This document shows, piece by piece, positions 35,741 through 44,050 of a stretch of 64,000 nucleotides of DNA. The notes under the pieces are model-generated. The model did no database searches. It was not told the origin of the DNA and worked only from the letters and a program-made list of their open reading frames with translations. The stretch is from JAUIET01 sp964352475 (GTDB lineage: Bacteria > Pseudomonadota > Gammaproteobacteria > Pseudomonadales > JAUIET01), in NCBI GenBank assembly GCA_964352475.1, contig CAYGSL010000014.1, forward strand, positions 20,524 through 84,523, given 5' to 3'. The translations under genes were made by a program, and so were the position numbers. Position 1 is the stretch's first letter; each line of letters opens with the position of its first letter.

Positions 35741-36664
35741 ATGCAAACTCTTTATCTAAGCCATCCCGATTGCGAATTGCACAGCATGGGCGAAAGACAC
35801 CCGGAAAGTCCCAAGCGTTTGCAATCGTTAAATGCTGCCGTTAGCGCAGCAAGTTGGGATACGCCGCTGCTGATGGAGCAAGCGCCATTGCTTAATGTAG
35901 CAAACCTGGCCAGCGCCCATCCACAGCATTACATTGACGCTATTGTTGAGCAATCACCGAGTGAAGGTACGATTGCCTTAGACGCAGACACCATCATGAA
36001 CCCGCACAGTCTGAATGCCGCTTTGTTGGCAGCGGGAGCAGGGGTTAATGCGACAGCAAGAATTATTAATGGCGAAGTACGCAACGCTTTCTGTGCGGTG
36101 CGCCCACCCGGGCACCATGCAGAATCAGCCATTGCCATGGGCTTTTGCATTTTCAATTCAGTGGCACTTGCCGCCGAACAGGCACTGGCCATTGGTTTGA
36201 AGCGTGTTGCGATTCTGGATTTTGATGTGCACCACGGCAATGGCACGGTAGAAATTTTTCAGGACCGCCCCGAAGTATTGGTGTGCTCGTCTTTCCAATG
36301 GCCGTTTTATCCGGGTCGCTTCGATCAGCTTGACCGACCTAATATCATATTATCGCCACTGAAAGAAGGTGATGGTTCAAGCGAATTTCGAGCAGTAGTA
36401 AACCGCGACTGGGGCAATGCCATTAAAAGTCATCAACCAGAAATGATTTTCGTATCGGCGGGTTTTGATGCGCATGCCGCGGACCCGTTGGCCGGCCTTA
36501 ATCTTCACGAGCAAGACTACCAATGGGTGGGCGAGCAGATTGTTGACTGGGCCGCACAATATTCCGAGCGGCGCGTTATGGCTATTCTCGAGGGCGGTTA
36601 CAACCTGGACGCACTGGCGCTGTCAGGTGTGCGTTTTATTACCGCGCTTAATCAGCAAGGGTAA
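35741..36664 (+). CDS. Histone deacetylase-family hydrolase
   Basis: A 307-residue arginase-deacetylase-fold enzyme. Catalytic motifs are complete: RPPGHHAE (charge-relay histidines), DFDVHHGNGT (zinc Asp and His), SAGFDAHAADPL (zinc Asp) and EGGYNLDAL with the Tyr. Bacterial members remove acetyl groups from polyamines, acetoin-related or protein substrates. It is cotranscribed with a GNAT acetyltransferase. Overlaps the convergent symporter by 17 bp. Confidence 0.9.
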   Translation: MQTLYLSHPDCELHSMGERHPESPKRLQSLNAAVSAASWDTPLLMEQAPLLNVANLASAHPQHYIDAIVEQSPSEGTIALDADTIMNPHSLNAALLAAGAGVNATARIINGEVRNAFCAVRPPGHHAESAIAMGFCIFNSVALAAEQALAIGLKRVAILDFDVHHGNGTVEIFQDRPEVLVCSSFQWPFYPGRFDQLDRPNIILSPLKEGDGSSEFRAVVNRDWGNAIKSHQPEMIFVSAGFDAHAADPLAGLNLHEQDYQWVGEQIVDWAAQYSERRVMAILEGGYNLDALALSGVRFITALNQQG

Positions 36665-38522
36665 ATTCGCCATTTCGCAGTGCTGCAAAGTATGCTTTGG
36701 TTTCGCGAATGACTACCGGGCTTAGCAATACGCAGGCAATCAGGTTTGGAATAACCATAATGCCTAGCGTCAGATCCGAGAAATTGATGACTACGTCCAG
36801 GCTTACCACACAGCCGACAAACGTTGATGCTATGTATAGCCACATATAGGGTCTGATCATCTTATGGTTCAAGTAGTGGCATGCCACTTCGCCGTAGTAG
36901 TTACCGGCAAGAATGGTTGAGTAAGCAAAAAACAGCGCTGCGATTGGAATGAATACGGTGCCAAAAAACCCAAAAAACTTAGCGAATGCAGCCGAAGACA
37001 ACACGATGCCATTGGCCGTACTAACCAGTTCAATACGGTCCAGGGCAAGTTCTGTATTGGCATCATGTGAAGATTGAATACTCAAGGCAGCCAAGCCACC
37101 AAGTGCAGCTAACTGCGCTTCAATTTCCGAGTCTGGTTTCAACACCCATGAAACCCAATGCCCCGCAATTTGCCGCCCCTCTACAATCCAATCCGACGCT
37201 GTGCGATCGCCAACGAGTATAGCTAGCGACTCAAATTCTCCACTGGAGTCAAACAAGCGAATTTGCAAGGAATCTGCATTGCCAAGTGTTGAAACTCGAA
37301 TGGCATCGATACTTTCCGCAGACGCCAAAGCGGAGAGCGCAAGCACAGGTGAGCGAGCCTGCGTTGTATCCCCCGACGGCGTGTACTTCAGCACTTGCTG
37401 CCCATCCGTAAACTGCTGCAGGCGGCCGCTATCCAGCGCCACCTCAGCGTTACTGATAGTCCAGCCGTTGCTTAGCGCAGGAGTAGCGCCTGCTTCAAAG
37501 CCAATCGACTCACCAGTATTGTTTTGGTAAGACTCGGTGCCGTAATACCCGCTGAGTAAAATAACAAACGCTGTGGCCGCACACACAACGATGGTATCGA
37601 TAAACGGCCCCAGGCTGGCGGCTATGCCCTGCCTGACAGGATGGCGCGTTTTTGCCGCAGCGTGCGCAATCGCCGCACTCCCAGTACCAGCCTCATTGGA
37701 AAAAACAGCGCGTCGAATACCTATCAATATGGCCGTTCCCATGGCGCCACCACCGGCCGATTCAAAATTGAATGCCTCAGTGACAATAAGCACCAACACA
37801 TCGGGTATAAGCTCAGCGTGCATAACGCATATAACCAGCACGGTTGCCACATAGATAACGCACATGGTCGGTACCAGCTTCGCGGTAACTGCGGCAATCC
37901 GTTTGATACCGCCTACCAGTACAAGGGTGACAAAAAAGCACAAGGTAATACCGGTTACCCAAGTGGGAACGTTCAGCTGATCTTGCAAAGTAGCCGCGGC
38001 TTGGTTGGACTGAAACATATTCCACGCGCCGAAAATTGCAACGGCTGTACACCCTGCATAAAAAATGGCGACCGGCCGCCACTTTTCCCCAAGTCCTTTG
38101 GTGATGTAAGCCATAGGCCCACCACCCAGCTCGCCTTTTAAGCCAACCGGCTCTCTGTACATACTGCCCAAAGTGCCCTCGGCATATTTAAGCGCCATGC
38201 CAAGAAAAGCCATAACCCACATCCAGAATATGGCTCCAGGACCACCCAATTTTATGGCTACCGCCACCCCGGCAATGTTGCCAATCCCTGTGGTAGAAGA
38301 TAACGCCGTTGCCAAGGCCTGAAAGGTGCTGATGCCTTGACCACCGTCATCATCATCGTATTTGCCTCTTAACAAGGCGATGGCATGTGGGAAGCTGCGT
38401 AGTTGTACAAAGCCTAGCCGCAGGGTGAAGTACAAGCCTACGCCAATACACAATGCAAGAACGATGTAAGACCAGACAAAGTTGGACATGGTCAGAAATA
38501 GAGTATTTAAGTCATCCAGCAT
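36648..38522 (-). CDS. Alanine/glycine:sodium symporter (AGCS) with a large insert
   Basis: A 624-residue sodium-coupled amino acid symporter. AGCS marks are VGLYFTLRLGFVQLRSF, the STFQALATALSSTTGIGNIAGVAVAI block, GGGPMAYITKGL and GIRRAVFSNEAGTGSAAIAHAAA. Standard members are about 450-540 residues; here about 170 extra residues (roughly 330-500) lie between two transmembrane segments, and look like an extracytoplasmic beta-rich domain (many Ser/Gly/Asp, segments IDAIRVSTLGNADSLQIRLFD and TASDWIVEGRQIAGHWVSW). It could bind substrate or matrix. Neighbour of the SSS symporter and the GGT operon. Confidence 0.88.
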   Translation of the reverse strand: MLDDLNTLFLTMSNFVWSYIVLALCIGVGLYFTLRLGFVQLRSFPHAIALLRGKYDDDDGGQGISTFQALATALSSTTGIGNIAGVAVAIKLGGPGAIFWMWVMAFLGMALKYAEGTLGSMYREPVGLKGELGGGPMAYITKGLGEKWRPVAIFYAGCTAVAIFGAWNMFQSNQAAATLQDQLNVPTWVTGITLCFFVTLVLVGGIKRIAAVTAKLVPTMCVIYVATVLVICVMHAELIPDVLVLIVTEAFNFESAGGGAMGTAILIGIRRAVFSNEAGTGSAAIAHAAAKTRHPVRQGIAASLGPFIDTIVVCAATAFVILLSGYYGTESYQNNTGESIGFEAGATPALSNGWTISNAEVALDSGRLQQFTDGQQVLKYTPSGDTTQARSPVLALSALASAESIDAIRVSTLGNADSLQIRLFDSSGEFESLAILVGDRTASDWIVEGRQIAGHWVSWVLKPDSEIEAQLAALGGLAALSIQSSHDANTELALDRIELVSTANGIVLSSAAFAKFFGFFGTVFIPIAALFFAYSTILAGNYYGEVACHYLNHKMIRPYMWLYIASTFVGCVVSLDVVINFSDLTLGIMVIPNLIACVLLSPVVIRETKAYFAALRNGEFTLAD

Positions 38523-38554
38523 TATTATTTTTCGCTCGAACTGTTTATTGAAAC

Positions 38555-38614
38555 TTAATCTACGGTGTACCCACTATCGAAACTAATGACCTGCCCCGTC
38601 ATTAAATCGCTAGC
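38555..38614 (-). pseudogene. Relic of an SDR/enoyl-ACP reductase-type C-terminus
   Basis: On the minus strand, about 20 codons before a TAA at 38555 read SDLMTGQVISFDSGYTVD, the typical end of SDR or FabI proteins (SD..TGQV...D.GY). The bases upstream of it do not continue a dehydrogenase in any frame. I read it as a leftover gene tail; it could be chance, though the match is close. Confidence 0.45.
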
Positions 38615-38667
38615 TCGGCGCCCGGTCCAGCCAGTTTACCGCGTACTCGACAGGCTGATGAGCTTGT

Positions 38668-38681
38668 TTAAAACGTTTTAA
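38668..38681. promoter_or_regulatory. Palindrome upstream of the SSS symporter gene
   Basis: TTAAAAC followed directly by GTTTTAA, a perfect 14-bp palindrome 82-95 bp before the symporter start, inside the 240-bp gap 38523-38762. A GACAG/CTGTC hairpin lies between it and the start. A candidate operator for a dimeric regulator; none assigned. Confidence 0.35.
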
Positions 38682-38762
38682 GTTATTTTTTCAGGAAACG
38701 ATTCTCAACATACCACACAAGACAGTTATAGTAGCTGTCAGCTTTTAGTCAGAAATGCATTG

Positions 38763-40553
38763 ATGGACATATTTTCCGTAACCATTGGCGTCAGCGTTCT
38801 TCTGTTCGTCATTATCGGTGGCTACAGTGGCCGCAGCGTCAAACGCATGGATGACTACTTCGTTGCCGGGCGCAAAGCGCCTACGCTACTGATTTTGGGT
38901 ACATTGGTTGCGAGTGTGATGAGCACTTCCATCTTTATGGGTGAGGCTGCATTCACGTACGACGGCCAGTTTGGTGCCTATATGCTGTTTCCGGGTATTG
39001 CCGTGACCGGCTACATGCTGGGCGCCGTGTTCTTTGGTGTTTATCTGCGCCGTAGTTGCGCACCCACGGTGGCCGATTACTTTGGAACCCGCTTCCAAAG
39101 CCGACGCCTGCAGCAGTTTGCGGGCTTCACTATTATTCTTGGCCTGGGCGGTTACTTATTAATCGTCACACAAGGCGCTTCCCTGCTGCTTTCCGATATC
39201 ACCGGCCTGTCCTTCGGAACCAGCCTGATGGTTGCTTGGCTAAGCTACACGGTATTTACCATGTATGCCGGTTCCAAAGGTGTGATCATTACTGACACAC
39301 TGATGTTCCTGCTGTTCATGGGTGCGACCCTGGTGTTTGTTGCCTACATTGTTGATGGCTTTGGTGGTTTCAAAGCATCGGTTGCTGATTTGGCATTGAT
39401 CAAAGAAAAACAAGGCATTGCCTCCTGGACCGGAATCATTGGTGAGGGCACCGGGTGGCCAACGGCACTGGATTACGTTATCTGGGCGGTGGTGATCGAT
39501 ATTGCCTGGGCACTGGTGTACGCGGTTGGACCCTGGCAGGCCAGCCGGCATTTGATGGCTAAAAATGAGCACGTAGTTTTACGTGCCGCCATTCTGGCGT
39601 GCTTTTGCGTGATCGTTTTGCAGATGCTGGTATACGGCATGGGTGGCCTGATGAACCTGGCCAAGATAGACATTGACCCCTCAGAAACTGTATTGATCTG
39701 GGCAGCCCAATCGCTGGTTCCCGAATTTCTGGGTGCTTTGTTAGTGGCCGGAATCATCGCCGCTGCCTTGTCGTCTGCCTCTACATTTTTGTCTCTGGTG
39801 GGTTTCAGCATCAGCAACGACATGGGCAGCAAACCGCTCTCGCTAACCGTCAATACAACACGAAAAATCATGCTGATCACCAGCGTGATCGTATTGGTTT
39901 GCTGCTATTTCTTCCCGCCGAATATTTTTTGGTTCATGTTGTTTATCGGAACCGTATTCGCATCCAGCTGGGGTCCGGTTGGATTGATGAGCATCTGGAG
40001 CAAACGCATTACAAAAGACGCCGCGCTGTGGGGCATGGCGTCAGGCTTTTTTATGAACGTAGTCCCTGCGACTATCGACTATCTTGGCATTTACAATATG
40101 CCAGAGTATTACCCGCCGGTGATAGGCACAGTTGTGAGTTTTATTGTGATTTTCGCAGTGTCGGCCAAGGGCAAAGTAACACGCGGCGAAAAGCTGTATC
40201 GCTTGCGTTTGCACCAAGCATCCGCCACCGATCTGGATGTAAACGAGACCAGAAAAACCCTACTCGCCCCCGCGGGCCTGATTCTATACGGGTGCACAAT
40301 GCCCTGGGTAATGTTGACGTACTACGTTAAGCCCTACCAAATGTCGACCGGGCAATTACTCGCAGATGGGTCCATCAATTGGAATACCGGCGAAGCACTG
40401 ATTACTCTGACGTTCTTTATGCTGCACGTGCCGCTTGCGCTTATTGTGATGAAAGTCATTCGGGATCGGTACGATCCAAATAGCAAAAGCAATCAGAATA
40501 GCTTACGCAGAGCGGCGTTAAGCACCAAGCCACAAGACTCAGTCGGTACCTAG
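38763..40553 (+). CDS. Sodium:solute symporter family protein (SSS)
   Basis: A 596-residue permease with about 13-14 transmembrane segments. SSS marks: SVKRMDDYFVAGRKAPT (residues 25-41), LVASVMSTSIFMGEAAFTY, GGYLLIVTQGASLLL and IIAAALSSASTFLSLVGFSISND as the sodium-site block. PutP/PanF-like in general; the substrate is not predicted. The ATG at 38763 is preferred to TTG 38760. It ends inside the convergent GGT gene (15-bp overlap). Confidence 0.88.
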   Translation: MDIFSVTIGVSVLLFVIIGGYSGRSVKRMDDYFVAGRKAPTLLILGTLVASVMSTSIFMGEAAFTYDGQFGAYMLFPGIAVTGYMLGAVFFGVYLRRSCAPTVADYFGTRFQSRRLQQFAGFTIILGLGGYLLIVTQGASLLLSDITGLSFGTSLMVAWLSYTVFTMYAGSKGVIITDTLMFLLFMGATLVFVAYIVDGFGGFKASVADLALIKEKQGIASWTGIIGEGTGWPTALDYVIWAVVIDIAWALVYAVGPWQASRHLMAKNEHVVLRAAILACFCVIVLQMLVYGMGGLMNLAKIDIDPSETVLIWAAQSLVPEFLGALLVAGIIAAALSSASTFLSLVGFSISNDMGSKPLSLTVNTTRKIMLITSVIVLVCCYFFPPNIFWFMLFIGTVFASSWGPVGLMSIWSKRITKDAALWGMASGFFMNVVPATIDYLGIYNMPEYYPPVIGTVVSFIVIFAVSAKGKVTRGEKLYRLRLHQASATDLDVNETRKTLLAPAGLILYGCTMPWVMLTYYVKPYQMSTGQLLADGSINWNTGEALITLTFFMLHVPLALIVMKVIRDRYDPNSKSNQNSLRRAALSTKPQDSVGT

Positions 40554-42302
40554 GGCAAGCGCGCCCGGACGACGCGGGTCCGCTGCACCATACAAATACC
40601 CATCACGACGCATGATTGACTGAGTGCTTCCCATGGTTTGTTGTGGCTCAATGATATGCCCCATGCCCTGCAATATCTTAAGCGTGTCGGCGCCAATACC
40701 TGGCTCTACACCCAAGGATGGGGTACGCCACTGTTGATGTATGCGCGGCCGGTGACTGGCTTCCGCAATATTCATACCATAGTCAATCGTATTGATAAGA
40801 ATCTGCAAAACCACGTTGTGGATTCGACTGCCCCCTGGCGTCCCTGTTACCAACAGCAACTCACCGTTTTCATCAAACACCAGGGTAGGTGTCATCGTTG
40901 AGAGCATGCGTTTACCCGCTCGCATTCCATTTGCATGCTCCGGTGTTCGGTGTGAGAAATTTCGAAGCTGATTGTCCAGCAATATACCGGTACCGGGAAC
41001 AACTGCAGCGGACCCGAAAGAGTAACCCAGAGTGTACGTTGTAGAAACTGCATTTCCTTCAGCGTCAACCACCGAGTAATGCGTCGTTTCTCTACTCTCA
41101 TATTGTTGCGCATTTTCCGGGTCGGTTTTTTTGGTTGCCCTCGCCTTACTGAGATCAATGCGCCCAGCTAACACTTTTGCTATTTCTTCGCTCAAAAAAC
41201 CTTCTACAGGCACATCAATGAAATCAGGATCACCAATGCCAAAGCGCCTGTTAGCGGCCACCTGCTTCATGGTTTCTGCAACAATATGCAGGCTCATTGC
41301 ACTACCGGCAGGGTATTGAGATAAATCGAAGTTCTGCAACACGTTGAGCATCTGCAGTAGCGCAAGTCCACCAACGCTGCTGGGAGGCATCGTGGTAATC
41401 GTATGGTTACGGTAGCGCGTTTGTAGCACCGTTCTTTCTTTCACACGGTAGTTTTTTAAATCAGCGAGCGACACTTTGCCGCCGGTAGCCTGCATGTAAT
41501 CAGACACTTTGCGCGCGATCTCGCCTTCGTAGAAAGCAACTGCGCCCTGGGCAGCAATAGCGGCAATAGAATGTGCCAGATCCGTTTGTACCAATGTTTC
41601 CCCGGCTACATACGCTGTCTTATTGGCTTTTGCATACGCCGCCATACTTGCAGGATATGCACCCATCACTGGAAGCGCTTCTCTTAGCGCATATTCAAGG
41701 TCTTGCGTTACTTCGATCCCGTCGGCTGCAAGCACACGCGCGGGCTCTAGCAATTCTGCCCAAGGCTTGGAGCCGAACTTCTCCCATGCATGATGCAGAC
41801 CAGCAACGGTACCGGGAACACCCGCGGCTCTTGGTCCATAGGTCAAGGCGTGCCAGTCGATGTCTCCTTGCCCGTTCTGATAGTCCGCCAGCATCGCCTT
41901 TGCCGGTGCGGCAGATCGAAAATCCAATGCAGTCGGTTCATCCGCCCCGTTCATATGCAGCAACATAAATCCGCTGCCGCCTAAATTGCCTGCTCTGGGC
42001 AAAGTTACGGCCAGTGCGAAGCCAACGCCAACGGCGGCGTCTACTGCATTGCCACCATCTGCAAGAATTTGCTGCCCTACGTATGTTGCCAACTCGTTTT
42101 GGCTGACGACCATTCCACCTCTGGCAATAACCGGATGATGCACTGAGTCGTAGCGTAATACGGCACCCGAAGACTGTTTCGTGGCAGATGCATTTCCAGC
42201 GCCCGAATATTGGCCACCGGTACTGCATGCAGTCAACAACAAACTTATGCAAAATAGGCAAGCCACAAACCTGCCCATAATGGCAGTATTGAGAGGACTC
42301 AT
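40539..42302 (-). CDS. Gamma-glutamyltranspeptidase homologue with altered substrate site
   Basis: A 587-residue Ntn hydrolase of the GGT family; a lipobox (LLTAC near residue 25) suggests a periplasmic lipoprotein. Autoprocessing Thr is T406 in ETTHYSVVD, and LSTMTPTLV plus TGTPGGSRIH follow. Compared with E. coli GGT (numbering recalled), Asn411 is Gly (TYTLGYSF) and Asp433, which holds the gamma-glutamyl alpha-amino group, is Asn (DNQLRNFS). This matches class IV cephalosporin acylase-like features, so specificity probably differs from ordinary GGT. Third gene of the TonB receptor-GGT-GGT operon; its ATG overlaps the previous stop (ATGA). Confidence 0.87.
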   Translation of the reverse strand: MSPLNTAIMGRFVACLFCISLLLTACSTGGQYSGAGNASATKQSSGAVLRYDSVHHPVIARGGMVVSQNELATYVGQQILADGGNAVDAAVGVGFALAVTLPRAGNLGGSGFMLLHMNGADEPTALDFRSAAPAKAMLADYQNGQGDIDWHALTYGPRAAGVPGTVAGLHHAWEKFGSKPWAELLEPARVLAADGIEVTQDLEYALREALPVMGAYPASMAAYAKANKTAYVAGETLVQTDLAHSIAAIAAQGAVAFYEGEIARKVSDYMQATGGKVSLADLKNYRVKERTVLQTRYRNHTITTMPPSSVGGLALLQMLNVLQNFDLSQYPAGSAMSLHIVAETMKQVAANRRFGIGDPDFIDVPVEGFLSEEIAKVLAGRIDLSKARATKKTDPENAQQYESRETTHYSVVDAEGNAVSTTYTLGYSFGSAAVVPGTGILLDNQLRNFSHRTPEHANGMRAGKRMLSTMTPTLVFDENGELLLVTGTPGGSRIHNVVLQILINTIDYGMNIAEASHRPRIHQQWRTPSLGVEPGIGADTLKILQGMGHIIEPQQTMGSTQSIMRRDGYLYGAADPRRPGALALGTD

Positions 42303-44050
42303 TGATTCACACCTGCCACGCCTGCGCCCGGTCTTCGTGGGTCAGCGGACCCATAGTAGGCCCCATCATGCCACATAATGGATTGTAAGCTTCCCATCGT
42401 ACCGCTAGGCTTCAGCGAATAACCCAACTCGCGCAATAATTGCTGTGCATCGGGGTTAACCGAAGACTCAAACTCTATCTCATCAGGAAACCATTGATGA
42501 TGAACTCTTGCCGTGTGGGTGGCGCTGGCTATATTCATCTTGTGATCAATCACATTCACAATTTGCTGAAGCACAGTACTGATAATTCGGCTGCCGCCTG
42601 GGCTGCCGGTGACTAACCACGGTTTGCCCTCTTTCAAGACAATGGTTGGAGTCATTGCGCTGAGAGGCCGTTTTCCTGGCTCAATACTATTGGCAGTACC
42701 CCCCAACAATCCAAACGCATAGGCAACACCGGCCTTGGCGCTGAAGTCTGCCATTTCATTGTTCAACAAAAATCCCGAGCCAGGAACAACGATTCCCGAG
42801 CCGAAAGAAAAGTTCAGGGTGTAAGTGTTGCTGACCGCATTCCCGTGCTTATCCATCACTGAAAAGTGCGTGGTATCCACACTCTCATATGGCGCTGGGT
42901 CACCTGGTGATAGTTCAACAGAAGGAATGACCTTGTGTGGGTGTATCTGTGAGGCCAACTGTTTTGCGTACTGTTTGCTGGTAAGCCAACTCATTGGCAC
43001 TGAGTAATAATCCGGATCACCCAGGTGTTTACTTCTATCAGCATAAGCGCGCTTCATAGTCGCGGCCAGCACATGCAGATAACTGGCAGAGTTGGAACCC
43101 ATTTCTGAAATCGGAAACTGCTCCAGCACATTGAGCATTTGTATTACGTGAACGCCACCGGAGCTGGGCGGTGGCATAGACACGATGTCGTAGCCACGAT
43201 AACTACCGCGCACCGGCTCGCGCTCTACAGGGCGATAGACGCTAAGGTCTTCCAGCGTGATCAAACCATTATTGCGCTGCATTTCCGCAACAATATTCTT
43301 CGCGATCTCACCTTGATAGAAAGCGCTTTGACCTTCACGTGCAATCAAAGACAAGGAATCGGCCAATTCGGCCTGCTTAAATAACTGCCCCTGAGGAATG
43401 ACAGAACCGTCCGGGTTAAAGAAAGTCTTTTTCGCATGAGCCTGCCGTTGCAACATCTCTACACGAGTAGCAATCGCCGAGGCCGTGTCATAATCCATCA
43501 CAAAGCCGTCTCTGGCCAGTGCTATGGCGGGTGCCATTACTGTGGCTAACGGCATAGTGCCGTATTTTTCAAGTGCCAGCGTAAGCCCCGCTACTGTTCC
43601 GGGAACCGCAACCGAACTGTGTCCCTGCCGGTGAGCAGTATCATCTACGTCACCGTTGGAGTTGAGGTATACATCGGTGTGCGCTGCACTTGGCGCGGTT
43701 TCACGATAATCAATGCTGATCGTTTTGCCCGTTTCAGCCAGGTGCACGAGCATAAAGCCGCCACCACCTATATTGCCTGCACGAGGTAATACCACAGCTA
43801 ATGCGAAACCCACCGCAACTGCGGCATCTACGGCGTTGCCCCCCTGGCGAAGAATATCCGCGCCTACCTGACTGGCAGTGTCACGCTGGCTAACCACCAT
43901 GCCATCCGCGGCATGGATAGGCCGATGTATGCTGTCGTAGCGGATGATGCTATGAAAAGTGCTCTTTGAGAGTACCTCAGCGGCTGTGTTTGCCGTGGCT
44001 AGCAGCAATGACAAACACAGTGAGTAGCACCCTTTGCGCAGCTGTCTCAT
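42299..44050 (-). CDS. ggt: Gamma-glutamyltranspeptidase
   Basis: A 583-residue GGT that would remove gamma-glutamyl groups from glutathione and related peptides in the periplasm. Signal peptide near residues 8-23 (SLLLATANTAAE). Autoprocessing Thr T393 in DTTHFSVMDKHGNAV, then TYTLNFSFGSGIV (Asn kept), LLNNEMADFS (Asp kept), PLSAMTPTIV and TGSPGGSRI. Much closer to E. coli Ggt than its neighbour paralogue. Its ATG overlaps the stop of the TonB receptor gene by one base and its stop overlaps the next GGT by 4 bp. Confidence 0.93.
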   Translation of the reverse strand: MRQLRKGCYSLCLSLLLATANTAAEVLSKSTFHSIIRYDSIHRPIHAADGMVVSQRDTASQVGADILRQGGNAVDAAVAVGFALAVVLPRAGNIGGGGFMLVHLAETGKTISIDYRETAPSAAHTDVYLNSNGDVDDTAHRQGHSSVAVPGTVAGLTLALEKYGTMPLATVMAPAIALARDGFVMDYDTASAIATRVEMLQRQAHAKKTFFNPDGSVIPQGQLFKQAELADSLSLIAREGQSAFYQGEIAKNIVAEMQRNNGLITLEDLSVYRPVEREPVRGSYRGYDIVSMPPPSSGGVHVIQMLNVLEQFPISEMGSNSASYLHVLAATMKRAYADRSKHLGDPDYYSVPMSWLTSKQYAKQLASQIHPHKVIPSVELSPGDPAPYESVDTTHFSVMDKHGNAVSNTYTLNFSFGSGIVVPGSGFLLNNEMADFSAKAGVAYAFGLLGGTANSIEPGKRPLSAMTPTIVLKEGKPWLVTGSPGGSRIISTVLQQIVNVIDHKMNIASATHTARVHHQWFPDEIEFESSVNPDAQQLLRELGYSLKPSGTMGSLQSIMWHDGAYYGSADPRRPGAGVAGVNQ

